NCBI GenBank assembly: GCA_022799495.1
Contig: JAAWON010000009.1
Span: forward strand, 1 to 53,820
DNA from: Erysipelotrichaceae bacterium
GTDB lineage: Bacteria > Bacillota_I > Bacilli_A > Erysipelotrichales > Erysipelotrichaceae
Direction: 5' to 3'
Length of the DNA: 53,820 nucleotides
Each line of letters opens with the position of its first letter. Positions within the stretch are counted from its first letter, which is position 1. A model generated the notes under the pieces. The model had not been told where the DNA came from. It saw only the letters and a list, made by a program, of their open reading frames with translations, and did no database searches. Shown here one piece after another: positions 8,178 through 15,864 of the stretch. The position numbers and the translations under genes were made by a program.

Positions 8178-10729
8178 TTTGCGCCGCCCTTCACTTGTTT
8201 CTGAAGAATGGCTTCCTTATCAATTGACTGGTTAAGCAAACGATCCTCTACATATGCAAAACCCAAGCGATTGACCGTATCCGCAAACCGCTCTCCGCTG
8301 ATTCCTTCATCACGGAAGAACAAGATGGCCCGCTCAATGATATCCAATACCTCTTCCTCACTGGTAAATAATTTATTCAGCGCGATTCCGTTGGCCATCT
8401 TCTTTCCCCAACGTCCTCCGATGAATACTTTATAGCCATTGCGATATTCTTCACTGACGCCAAAAGGACATTTTTCCTTACAGCGGCCACAACCGTTGCA
8501 GGCTGTTTGATCTACATTCAATTTGCCATCGGACAAGGTTGCGATCTTGATCGGACAAGCCTCTGCCACTTGACATTTCAAACATCCACGACACTTAGCA
8601 AAATCAAAGAGCGGAATACGCTGACCAATGATCCCCAGATCATTCAAATCCGGCTTAATGCAGTTATTCGGACAACCACCCACTGCGATTTTAAATTTAT
8701 GTGGCAAGGTCACATGATGATATCCTTTATAAAAGCGTTCATGAATTTTTTCACTTAATCCAAATGTATCAATCAAACCATATTGGCAAGTAGTACCTTT
8801 ACAGGAAACCACCGGACGAACCAAGGATCCGGTACCGCCGGTTTCTAACCCACGCTCCTGCAAGAAAGCAATTAACGGATCAATTTGTTCATAACGAACT
8901 CCTTGAATCTCCAAAGTCAAACGTGAAGTCATCGTCACTTCGCCACTACCAAACTGCTCTGCCGCTTCTGCGACTGCACGATGCTCATCAGCACTGATTT
9001 TACCATTTCGTGTGATGACACGAACATTGAATACGTCTGGGAAACGCTTATCCTGTAAACAACCAAGGCCTTTCACCCGCTTGATTTCATCCGCGCTCAA
9101 TTTCGCTCCAGCAGGTAAAGTACGCTTGATCACATTGAAACTAGCACCTGCTTCCAATACACGTGTTTGCTGGAAGCCCATTGCCTTTAATTTGTTCTGC
9201 AACAAATAAGCGCGTTTTCCACGGGCACACACCAAAAGCAATTTCTCACTACGATCATGATGTGCCACACAAGCAGCGAGATTATTTACATCAAACCATT
9301 CCGCTCCTGTAAGGGTAGGAGTACTGTAAGCATCAATTAATGTATAATCCTTTGCCTTTCCTTGTGCATATTCCAGTGCAGTGATACTCTCTAAACGAGC
9401 ACTGATCTTATTTAGAAGCACGCCGCAAGCGGTCGCAAACGGATGGATTGCGGTAGAAAACGGCGGTGCATAAGCAAAGTCCATCATAATGAGATCCTCT
9501 AAACAAGCCTTCAATGAAATCGCCGTGACTGCGATATCTGCCATTTTATCAACTGCACCACTGCCAATCACCTGCATTCCCAGCAATTGATGCGTTGTAC
9601 GATCTGCGATCAGTTTTGTATAAAAAGTATCTGAATCCGGATAATAATGCGCCTTATCATCATTTGCGCTGATCACACTGATGACATCAAAGCCCAGCGC
9701 TTGTGCCTGCGCTTCACCCAAGCCAACTCTTGCGGCATTGAGATGCTCGCCCAATCGAACTACTCCGGTTCCTAAACTGCCGGGATAACTTTGCCCTTCC
9801 CCACTCATTGCTAAAGCCAGATTGCGGCCTGTGATATTTGCTGTTGACCCCATCGCCGACCATTGACGTTTCTTTGTCAAACGGTTGGAAACCAACGCAC
9901 AATCCCCCACCGCATAGATGTCCGCAAGATTGGTTCTATGCTTTTCGTCAGTTATGATACAGCCCTTTTCCATAGCCAGTCCGCTATTGTTCAAGAACTC
10001 CGTCGCCGGTTGTATTCCAACGGCCAAAACAACCATATCAGCCGGTATCGTTGCGTTATTGCATACAACTGATTGTACCCGTGTATCACCTAAGATTTCT
10101 TCCACAGCAGTACCGGTTAAGATGCGCATTCCCTGATCCTGCAATTTTCTGCGCAGGTATGCGGCCATTTCTTCATCCATTACATTAGGAAGTAGTTGTG
10201 ACGCCATATCCAATAAGGTAACCGATACTCCTTGTGCCATTAGATTCTCCGCTATTTCCAAACCGATGAAGCCGGCACCGACCACAACTGCTTTTTTTAC
10301 TTGTTTCGCTGTTTGATAATCACGCAATGCAATCGCATCTTTCGGTGTTCGCATGCAGAATACACCTTCTAGTTCCACACCATTGATGTTTGGAACGATC
10401 GGTTTTGCGCCAACTGCGATTACCAGCCGATCATAAGATACCGTTTCATTACCGACGACAATGGTTTTCGCCGTTGGATTGAGCGCTGTTACCTCACAAT
10501 TCGTATAGACTTGTGTTCCTGTCAAACGCATAAATGCTTCTGGTGTATTCACAATCAACTGCTCTTTTTCTGCGATTACACCTCCGACATAATACGGTAA
10601 TCCGCATCCTGCATAGGAAATGTCCTCTGCCTTCGTGTAAATAACGATCTCATCATTTGGACACTCGCGTTTCAATTTTGCGGCTGTCTTTGTTCCTGCC
10701 GCAACACCGCCGATAATCACAATCTTCAT
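8171..10729 (-). CDS. Fused CoA-disulfide-reductase-like FAD / rhodanese / siroheme-[4Fe-4S] reductase
   Basis: An 852-residue single chain. Residues 1-445 are a FAD/NAD oxidoreductase of the CoA-disulfide reductase and NADH-oxidase type, with FAD motif GGVAAG, redox Cys42 in GCGLPYYVGG, NAD motif GAGFIG at 151-156 and DIYAVGDCA at 270-278. Residues about 460-535 are a rhodanese domain with Cys501 in CARGKRA. Residues 555-700 are a sulfite/nitrite-reductase half with TSRLTLEIQG and the sirohaem/cluster cysteines C643, C648, C686 and C690 (CKGTTC, GGCPNNC). Residues 713-754 hold two four-Cys ferredoxin motifs. Together these could move electrons from NAD(P)H through FAD and FeS to sirohaem to reduce sulfite, or another sulfur or nitrogen oxyanion. 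It is the first gene of the five-gene operon, with ribosome site GAGGAGAAAGCG-ATG. Confidence 0.88.
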   Translation of the reverse strand: MKIVIIGGVAAGTKTAAKLKRECPNDEIVIYTKAEDISYAGCGLPYYVGGVIAEKEQLIVNTPEAFMRLTGTQVYTNCEVTALNPTAKTIVVGNETVSYDRLVIAVGAKPIVPNINGVELEGVFCMRTPKDAIALRDYQTAKQVKKAVVVGAGFIGLEIAENLMAQGVSVTLLDMASQLLPNVMDEEMAAYLRRKLQDQGMRILTGTAVEEILGDTRVQSVVCNNATIPADMVVLAVGIQPATEFLNNSGLAMEKGCIITDEKHRTNLADIYAVGDCALVSNRLTKKRQWSAMGSTANITGRNLALAMSGEGQSYPGSLGTGVVRLGEHLNAARVGLGEAQAQALGFDVISVISANDDKAHYYPDSDTFYTKLIADRTTHQLLGMQVIGSGAVDKMADIAVTAISLKACLEDLIMMDFAYAPPFSTAIHPFATACGVLLNKISARLESITALEYAQGKAKDYTLIDAYSTPTLTGAEWFDVNNLAACVAHHDRSEKLLLVCARGKRAYLLQNKLKAMGFQQTRVLEAGASFNVIKRTLPAGAKLSADEIKRVKGLGCLQDKRFPDVFNVRVITRNGKISADEHRAVAEAAEQFGSGEVTMTSRLTLEIQGVRYEQIDPLIAFLQERGLETGGTGSLVRPVVSCKGTTCQYGLIDTFGLSEKIHERFYKGYHHVTLPHKFKIAVGGCPNNCIKPDLNDLGIIGQRIPLFDFAKCRGCLKCQVAEACPIKIATLSDGKLNVDQTACNGCGRCKEKCPFGVSEEYRNGYKVFIGGRWGKKMANGIALNKLFTSEEEVLDIIERAILFFRDEGISGERFADTVNRLGFAYVEDRLLNQSIDKEAILQKQVKGGAKC

Positions 10730-10764
10730 ACGCTTTCTCCTCTCTTTTATTTTTACCTGTCATG

Positions 10765-10793
10765 ATTATATTACAAAGTGAGGATAAAAGCAA
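10765..10793 (-). promoter_or_regulatory. Promoter of the siroheme-reductase/importer operon
   Basis: Minus-strand TTGCTT (10788-10793), a 17-base spacer and TATAAT (10765-10770), about 35 bases upstream of the first gene. No riboswitch-like structure fits between promoter and start. Confidence 0.65.
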
Positions 10794-11053
10794 TTTTCAA
10801 ATCCAAAAACCTTTGACGCTTTTCTTTCCTTCAATCATCACAAAGATCTTCGCAAAGTTCAAGTGAGCTAGTTTATTTCAAAACAATTTCCGCATGAAAT
10901 GTTAATCATCTATACCTTTTCAATATTAAAATTGCGGCAGGTTAAGCAAACAAATTAAGTTGTTATCCAATCCATTCAAGATTCTTTTTTCTCCCCTCAT
11001 TTTCTTCACACACTTTTACAAAATTTCAACAAATTTCTGCGTGGTCTCTTCGC

Positions 11054-11198
11054 TATAATAATGGAGGATTAGGAAGTTCCCCTTACTTCGATAATCCTAT
11101 GTAGGGATGTACAATCTCCCTAACCAATCCCTACATACACTTATCCCTTATAATAATGAATAAGGAAAACACTGTCAATCTCCTCTGACAGTGTTTTT
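11054..11198 (+). ncRNA. Candidate structured small RNA in the 10,730-11,233 gap
   Basis: This roughly 500-base gap has no gene. On the plus strand a TATAAT (11054-11059, weak -35) is followed by three consecutive hairpins. The first is AGGATTA/TAATCCT (11065-11071 with 11092-11098). The second is the perfect 11-base stem TATGTAGGGAT/ATCCCTACATA (11098-11108 with 11127-11137). The third is a short CCTTAT/ATAAGG. A strong terminator ends at 11198. Predicted length is about 130 bases. It matches no RNA family that I can recall (not 6S, SRP or a T-box). The reverse strand could fold equally well, so the direction is uncertain. The rest of the gap (10,794-11,050) shows nothing definite. Confidence 0.35.
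11166..11198. terminator. Bidirectional terminator between the candidate RNA and the esterase gene
   Basis: Perfect stem AAAACACTGTCA/TGACAGTGTTTT with loop ATCTCCTC. There are five T on the plus side and four on the minus side. It serves the esterase gene on the minus strand and the candidate RNA on the plus strand. Confidence 0.85.
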
Positions 11199-11233
11199 CA
11201 ATTTGTTTTGAAACCATTATGGAATAGATTAAA

Positions 11234-11983
11234 TTACAAAATAAATTGTAGGAAATAAACAATTTGTTTTTTCCACCAATACCAATCATGAGCAACATCA
11301 TAGCCCCAAAAATCTACCCAAGCATCAATTCCTTTTTCCTCCAGCGATGCAGATAATTTGTGTAAAGAGGATTCCATATCTTGTTCCCAAGCACCACGTC
11401 CGCAACTAAAAATAATTTCCGCCCGCTGATAAAGCGGCATGCGCGGATCATTCTGACTTAGATCATGCATATAATCCACCGGTGAATTACAATGAGTCAA
11501 TTCATCGCGATAATCATGAAAAAAATAACTGGCTTCAAAAATACCACTTTGTGACAATAATACATCAAATAGATCAGGGCGGCGAAAAAAGGCATTGGTC
11601 GCATGGTATCCGCCCATGCTGCATCCGGTAGCCATAAGTCCTTTGTTCTCTTTATCCGGATAGTCACATAATTCATAAATACGTGGTACCAATTCATCAC
11701 AGATGTAGTGAAACCAACGCTCCTGTAATTGGATTCGTTCTCTTGGATCACCCGATTGATTACTCCATGTTTCCCCATCAATTGAATCGCAGCAAAACAT
11801 CTGCAATTTTCCTGCTTCAATGTATTCTTTGGCAGCTTCAATCATGCCAAAGTTTTCATAGTCATAAAATCGTCCATCCTGTGGCGGAAATACCAAACAT
11901 GGCTTCCCCGCATGGCCAAACACTTTAAATTCCATATCCCGATTCAGTTCATGACTGAACTCCTTATAATACGCAACCTTCAT
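11234..11983 (-). CDS. Esterase of the alpha/beta-hydrolase fold, partner of an ATP-grasp protein
   Basis: A 249-residue cytoplasmic esterase-family protein (putative esterase PF00756 / COG4947 type). The nucleophile elbow is GCSMGGYHA, a DVLLSQSG strand follows, and a C-terminal YDVAHDWYWW supplies the likely catalytic His. There is no signal peptide. It starts three bases after the ATP-grasp stop codon, so the two are surely co-transcribed. Genes of this type are recurrently found next to ATP-grasp ligases. I infer that it hydrolyses or proofreads an ester or amide made by, or fed to, that ligase. The substrate is unknown. A strong terminator follows. Confidence 0.8.
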   Translation of the reverse strand: MKVAYYKEFSHELNRDMEFKVFGHAGKPCLVFPPQDGRFYDYENFGMIEAAKEYIEAGKLQMFCCDSIDGETWSNQSGDPRERIQLQERWFHYICDELVPRIYELCDYPDKENKGLMATGCSMGGYHATNAFFRRPDLFDVLLSQSGIFEASYFFHDYRDELTHCNSPVDYMHDLSQNDPRMPLYQRAEIIFSCGRGAWEQDMESSLHKLSASLEEKGIDAWVDFWGYDVAHDWYWWKKQIVYFLQFIL

Positions 11984-11985
11984 GC

Positions 11986-13185
11986 TTATTTTCCTCCCGT
12001 TTCCTCTTGTACAAAAGCCACAAAAGCCTTCACCTCATCCATTGTCGCAAAGCAGGCTGTATACATTTGATTTCCCATTGCATCAGCCAAAACCTCTGGC
12101 ATTCGCTCTTCCATCATTAAGAAATCACGATAAATATTCATAATTTCTTCATGGGTATGACGATAAGTATGGGTATCACGACGCGATGCAAATACACAAA
12201 TATAAGGACGATTGCTTGTATCAATATCACTGGTATCCCAACATACCATATCTGCCCAAATTTGATAGACATCCAATTGATTGGCAAAGTTCATCATATC
12301 CGGCGTATAGCCGCCGGGCGGACGCATATTCACCTCGAGACCGATCAAATCACCGGCCTTGCCCAATCCTTCCTTATCCTCCATCATGCGGAAAAATTCA
12401 AAATGAAAAAAGCGACGCTCACAAGGGAATGCTTCAACCGCTCGCCTTCCCGCTTGCAGGAGATCCTGAGGCAATTCTTTTTCACTGTAATACACAAGAT
12501 GATCTTGTGATTGTACAATCTCCATAATTGGTGTTGGAAAGACGTGACTTGTATAGAACAAAATTTCTTTTTTTGAATTGGTAATGCCATCGAAAGAACA
12601 GATATAACCACTGATAAATTCCTCCATGATGTATGGAATCTCAGGGAGATGCGCAAAGAAATCCGTTAACTCTTGTTCCGTTGTGATTTTATAAGTCGCA
12701 GCGGCACCGACTCCAATATCAGGCTTTACAATGATTGGATAATGAACAGTGTCCACAAATTTTTTGGCTTGATCCAAAGTAGTAGCCATTTCCCAACGAG
12801 CAGTTGCTATTCCTGCCTTTTCATAGTATGCCTTCATATGGGATTTATGCTGGATCCACCTTGCCGCATCGCCCATATAACCGCTTGTGATGTGGAACGC
12901 TTCACGCAGGCGGGCATCTTGGTTCATCCAATATTCATTGTTTGATTCCAACCAATCAATCTTGCCATATTTAAATGTTAGAAATGCCACTGCCCGCAGC
13001 ATTTCATCTTCATCCTCCATGTTGGTGACATAATAATACTCATCCAAAGCACTGCGCGTTTCATGACTCAACTGATCATATGGCGTATCCCCTATCCCCA
13101 ATACCGTGACCCCGTTTCGCTTTAAACGATCGCAAAAATTCCAATAAGTTCTTGGAAATTGCGGAGAGATATAAATAAAATTCAT
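11986..13185 (-). CDS. ATP-grasp carboxylate-amine ligase-like protein
   Basis: A 399-residue ATP-grasp protein. An N-terminal pre-ATP-grasp domain (MNFIYISPQFPRTYWNFCDRL) precedes the ATP-binding part, with YPIIVKPDIGVGAAATYKI (nucleotide-binding Lys and Gly-rich loop), PYIMEEFI and the metal-binding LIGLEVNMRPPGG near residue 290. The family couples ATP hydrolysis to acyl-phosphate formation and ligation to an amine or thiol. The substrate of this member is unknown. ATG 13185 is preferred over the ATG six bases upstream because AAGGAG is eight bases from 13185 and only two from the other. It forms an operon with the esterase. Confidence 0.85.
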   Translation of the reverse strand: MNFIYISPQFPRTYWNFCDRLKRNGVTVLGIGDTPYDQLSHETRSALDEYYYVTNMEDEDEMLRAVAFLTFKYGKIDWLESNNEYWMNQDARLREAFHITSGYMGDAARWIQHKSHMKAYYEKAGIATARWEMATTLDQAKKFVDTVHYPIIVKPDIGVGAAATYKITTEQELTDFFAHLPEIPYIMEEFISGYICSFDGITNSKKEILFYTSHVFPTPIMEIVQSQDHLVYYSEKELPQDLLQAGRRAVEAFPCERRFFHFEFFRMMEDKEGLGKAGDLIGLEVNMRPPGGYTPDMMNFANQLDVYQIWADMVCWDTSDIDTSNRPYICVFASRRDTHTYRHTHEEIMNIYRDFLMMEERMPEVLADAMGNQMYTACFATMDEVKAFVAFVQEETGGK

Positions 13186-13296
13186 AAGCATCGCTCCTTC
13201 TATAATTCATTATTTTAGCACATTTCAAGAATGATGAAAACATCGGAGGTGATTTGCTTATGACCTTTTAGCACTCTTTCATCCAATCTGCGCAGT

Positions 13297-13320
13297 GAAA
13301 AGAGACACCCATGTGTCCCT
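13297..13320 (-). terminator. Probable terminator of the type VII secretion operon
   Basis: Minus-strand stem AGGGACAC/GTGTCTCT (13313-13320 with 13301-13308, one mismatch), a four-base loop and TTTT. It lies just after the DUF4176 gene and has T on both sides. Confidence 0.55.
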
Positions 13321-13328
13321 TTTTATAC

Positions 13329-13625
13329 TTACCTATTCAATTGCGGATTTTTCAGATCCAACTCCTCACAACGTTTTTTCATATAGGCCAATAAGCGTAC
13401 CTCTTCCTCATCGCTAAAACCTCTGAAGCAGATTTCCTCTATATCACAGTGCTGAAACAAAAACAGTTCCTGCGGATTTAAAATCCCTTCTGGATAATAA
13501 CACGCACAATAATCAAAGATACGCTGATCACTTTCCCGTAATTGTAAACGACCGCAGATCAAAATACGCTTCGTACCGTTTTTTAGACGCACAACACTAC
13601 CTAGCGGTAAAAATTCCTTTTCCAT
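13329..13625 (-). CDS. DUF4176-family protein of the type VII secretion locus
   Basis: A 98-residue soluble protein. LPLGSVVRLKNGTKRILICGR is the DUF4176 signature (a beta-barrel-like opening), followed by FDYCACYYPEGI and an acidic FSDEEEVRLLAYMKKR helix. DUF4176 proteins are repeatedly found in Gram-positive type VII secretion and LXG-effector operons, with no established biochemical role. Start 13625 follows AAAGGAAG with a six-base spacer, and the upstream in-frame ATG lacks one. It is the last gene of the T7SS run, 70 bases after the candidate substrate gene. Confidence 0.75.
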   Translation of the reverse strand: MEKEFLPLGSVVRLKNGTKRILICGRLQLRESDQRIFDYCACYYPEGILNPQELFLFQHCDIEEICFRGFSDEEEVRLLAYMKKRCEELDLKNPQLNR

Positions 13626-13695
13626 ATCATTCTTCCTTTCTTGATTTATTTTCATATTGTTTTTTCATACTCCTTCACTCTTATGTATTCATAAA

Positions 13696-14718
13696 CTACC
13701 AATCTATTTTAAGATTCAAACCGGTTCCTAACAGACAAGAAAATTTAGCACCAAGTTCAAACGAATCAGCAGAGGCTGAAAGCGTACCACCAATTCCTAC
13801 GCCGCCAAGTTCACCCTCAGCACTAAGCGTAATCGTGACGCCCCACAATTTTAGGACCCCACTAATCTCTCCGGATGCGACTGCCATACCTACTTCTCCT
13901 GTTAGCGTAACTTCCTTTTGACTGATATGTGCTTCACCATTTGCATATACAGCACCAACTTCTCCTTTGACAAGTGCTTGAGTGGCAGCGAAATCATTCT
14001 GCCAATCAAGTTGAATCAATCCGCTTACCGCGGCTACACTCGCACTTACCTCTACATCGAACTGCGGTTTGATATGGTATTGATCATCAAATAACACCGC
14101 ATGCATACTGCCGGATAGTTCAACCTCACCAACACCCAATTCTGCATGTTCACGATAATGACCGTTTGTGATACTACCGGATAATGACATCACCTGTAGT
14201 TTCCATGCCAAATCCGCTCGCATTCCATCATTGAGCAAAGCACGAAAATTTTGTTTATGCAACAGATGTTCATTGGAGGTTATACTTGTATTCATCCAAT
14301 TCAACTGCCACTGATCTGGCGCATCACGAATTCCCTGTGTCGCAATTCGCTTTCCTTGTTTCATCATTCCCCTTTGCGATTGACTGATTGGCTTTCCATC
14401 GGCTTGATTGTAAATAGGAGAGCGGTTTTGTACTTGCTTATCTAATAGAAGTGCTTGCTTACGCAATCGTTCTTCCATCGTGCCATAGGCGTACGCACTA
14501 TCCTTGACATAGCCTTCAATCATGATCATGCGCTGTTTCAGACGATTCATCTGTTTTTGAATTTGGTTAAGTTCATAACGGGTATTAGCATCCATTGAAA
14601 AAGGAAAATTTTGCATATAAGATAAGGTGATTTGTGCGTTTTGAAGTTGCTCACTTGCCTGTTCAAAAGATAGTTTTTGACGCTGTAAGGATTCAATGCG
14701 AATACTGAGATGATTCAT
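13696..14718 (-). CDS. Candidate type VII substrate: helical N-terminus with Gly-rich beta repeats
   Basis: A 340-residue protein. Residues 1-100 are helical and Gln/Leu-rich (MNHLSIRIESLQRQKLSFEQ...), resembling the LXG/WXG helical hairpins that serve as export signals. Residues 175-340 are alternating short beta-strands with Gly and Ser turns (VKGEVGAVYANGEAHIS, LTGEVGMAVASGEISG, LSAEGELGGVGIGG). There is no Sec signal peptide and no enzymatic motif. The start overlaps the preceding 82-residue protein's stop by four bases. Its location directly downstream of the WXG100 genes suggests a secreted effector or surface structure. A membrane-active role is conceivable. No obvious immunity gene is seen unless the DUF4176 protein is one. 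Confidence 0.6.
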   Translation of the reverse strand: MNHLSIRIESLQRQKLSFEQASEQLQNAQITLSYMQNFPFSMDANTRYELNQIQKQMNRLKQRMIMIEGYVKDSAYAYGTMEERLRKQALLLDKQVQNRSPIYNQADGKPISQSQRGMMKQGKRIATQGIRDAPDQWQLNWMNTSITSNEHLLHKQNFRALLNDGMRADLAWKLQVMSLSGSITNGHYREHAELGVGEVELSGSMHAVLFDDQYHIKPQFDVEVSASVAAVSGLIQLDWQNDFAATQALVKGEVGAVYANGEAHISQKEVTLTGEVGMAVASGEISGVLKLWGVTITLSAEGELGGVGIGGTLSASADSFELGAKFSCLLGTGLNLKIDW

Positions 14719-14963
14719 AAAGTGCTATGCTCCAACCACAACAACTGACAGCCTACATGTTCCATGCGCTCTGTTAAGCGATTCAAACTTTGAATGCATT
14801 CGTTACATGCTTGAAGAACGAGCGATGCCTCTAATCCTTGATATTGGTTCATTACCTCTTGCCGATAGCGGATAAAAAACTGGCGAGCCTGAATAAGCGA
14901 TGCGGCAGCACTGCTTAAGCGTGCTCGTTGCTGTGTAATCACACGCTGCGTCGTTTGCGTCAT
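14715..14963 (-). CDS. Small helical WXG-like partner protein
   Basis: An 82-residue, almost fully helical protein (RVITQQRARLSSAAASLIQARQ... then LNRLTERMEHVGCQLLWLE). It has the length and helical-hairpin character of small T7SS partner proteins but lacks a clear W-x-G turn. GGAG lies upstream of the ATG. It sits between the second WXG100-type gene and the 340-residue candidate substrate, overlapping the latter by four bases. Partner proteins in LXG operons chaperone the substrate's N-terminal helices, and I infer the same here. Confidence 0.6.
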   Translation of the reverse strand: MTQTTQRVITQQRARLSSAAASLIQARQFFIRYRQEVMNQYQGLEASLVLQACNECIQSLNRLTERMEHVGCQLLWLEHSTL

Positions 14964-14974
14964 TCCTTTCGCTC

Positions 14975-15271
14975 CTAGGCGAAAGCCGCCGCATTTTGAT
15001 TGATGCGCTGTTCCGTCGATTCATAACTACTTACAGTCGTATCTAAAAACTGGGCATAATGTTCCACAATTTCCCGATAATTCTCAAATATCGCAGCCAT
15101 TCCTTGAAAACGTGAAAAAATGGTTTCAGCTGCTGGACTTTGCCAATAAGCAGACAATTCATTCATAATTCGCTTCATTTCGCTCAACTCCTGCATCAGT
15201 TCAGCGTTGATTCGTCTGATTGTGCCAGCGGTGGTACTAACTTCCACCAATGATATTGTAATTTGTTCCAT
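14975..15271 (-). CDS. WXG100-type protein 2
   Basis: A 98-residue helical-hairpin protein. The central turn is YWQSPAAETI (W-x-S in place of W-x-G). A C-terminal helix ends in YESTEQRINQN, resembling the YxxxD/E export signal of type VII substrates. It has no signal peptide. It follows WXG100 protein 1 after a 19-base gap, so the two may form a heterodimer in the manner of Esx pairs. Confidence in the family is good from length, turn position and neighbourhood, while the pairing is inference. Confidence 0.8.
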   Translation of the reverse strand: MEQITISLVEVSTTAGTIRRINAELMQELSEMKRIMNELSAYWQSPAAETIFSRFQGMAAIFENYREIVEHYAQFLDTTVSSYESTEQRINQNAAAFA

Positions 15272-15290
15272 ATCGTTCCTCCTCTCTTTT

Positions 15291-15593
15291 CTAATTTGTC
15301 AATGTTCGTGCCTGATTGACACGTTCTGCCTGTGTTGCACGATAAGTACGTGCGGAACTGCGCAAAAATTCTGCATAACTACGCATTAGCCGTACCATAT
15401 GAATGAAATCTTGTTCAAATCCGCGAATCTGATTAACATAAGCCAAATTATCCTCACCCTGCCATGCGCTTCGCATCTCATCCACACATTGATACAACTG
15501 ATGATAACTTTTTTCATAAGCAGCACACTGTTCTTCCATTCGATTGGCACTTTGTTCAAGTGCATTTACCTCTACGTTAATTTTGATACTCAT
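15291..15593 (-). CDS. WXG100-type protein 1 (EsxA-like)
   Basis: A 100-residue protein with the classical layout: a helix (SIKINVEVNALEQSANRMEEQ), the turn MRSAWQGEDNLAY carrying the W-x-G motif at about residues 44-46, then a second helix ending FLRSSARTYRATQAERV with a YxxxxE-type tail. WXG100 proteins are exported through EssC and are required for secretion of other substrates. It is positioned immediately after the EsaB-like gene and is the best candidate for the core structural Esx protein of this locus. Confidence 0.88.
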   Translation of the reverse strand: MSIKINVEVNALEQSANRMEEQCAAYEKSYHQLYQCVDEMRSAWQGEDNLAYVNQIRGFEQDFIHMVRLMRSYAEFLRSSARTYRATQAERVNQARTLTN

Positions 15594-15627
15594 TGTGTTC
15601 CTCCTGTTTCTTTCTGATTAAATCTGA

Positions 15628-15864
15628 TTAAAATAGATAAAAGCATTCATTGTTTTCTACTCGATATTGTCCTAGTGTCTTGTTCCCCATGACACTGTTG
15701 GTACGTGAGCGAACAAGCAAATGCGCTCGTTCTGCTAAAAAACGCCCTTGATTTTGTTCCTCTACCCATAATGCACAAACGCGACAAAGCTCATCCATGC
15801 GTAGTTGTAAGGATGCGATCACATCTAGTTGTGTCTGAAGTGCAGGAATCACAATGCTTAGCAT
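15628..15864 (-). CDS. EsaB/YukD-like ubiquitin-fold protein
   Basis: A 78-residue protein. The pattern is beta-strand (MLSIVIPALQTQLDVIAS), one amphipathic helix (LQLRMDELCRVCALWVEEQ), then strands ending in NKTLGQYRVENNECFYLF. The last part matches the EsaB/YukD ending of the form tL.eygI.nGD.L.L. Length and position next to essC also fit EsaB, the cytosolic regulator of type VII secretion. Identity by fold is an inference, since sequence similarity is low. The ATG overlaps the essC TGA by one base, so it is translationally coupled. The GTG three bases upstream is less likely. Confidence 0.55.
   Translation of the reverse strand: MLSIVIPALQTQLDVIASLQLRMDELCRVCALWVEEQNQGRFLAERAHLLVRSRTNSVMGNKTLGQYRVENNECFYLF

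Noticed and set aside
11054-11198. Reading this region as 6S RNA, SRP RNA or a leader of the reductase operon
   Set aside because: There is no long whole-molecule duplex as in 6S and no GGAA/AGCAG SRP core. The reductase operon has its own promoter 270 bases away, so it cannot be its leader.
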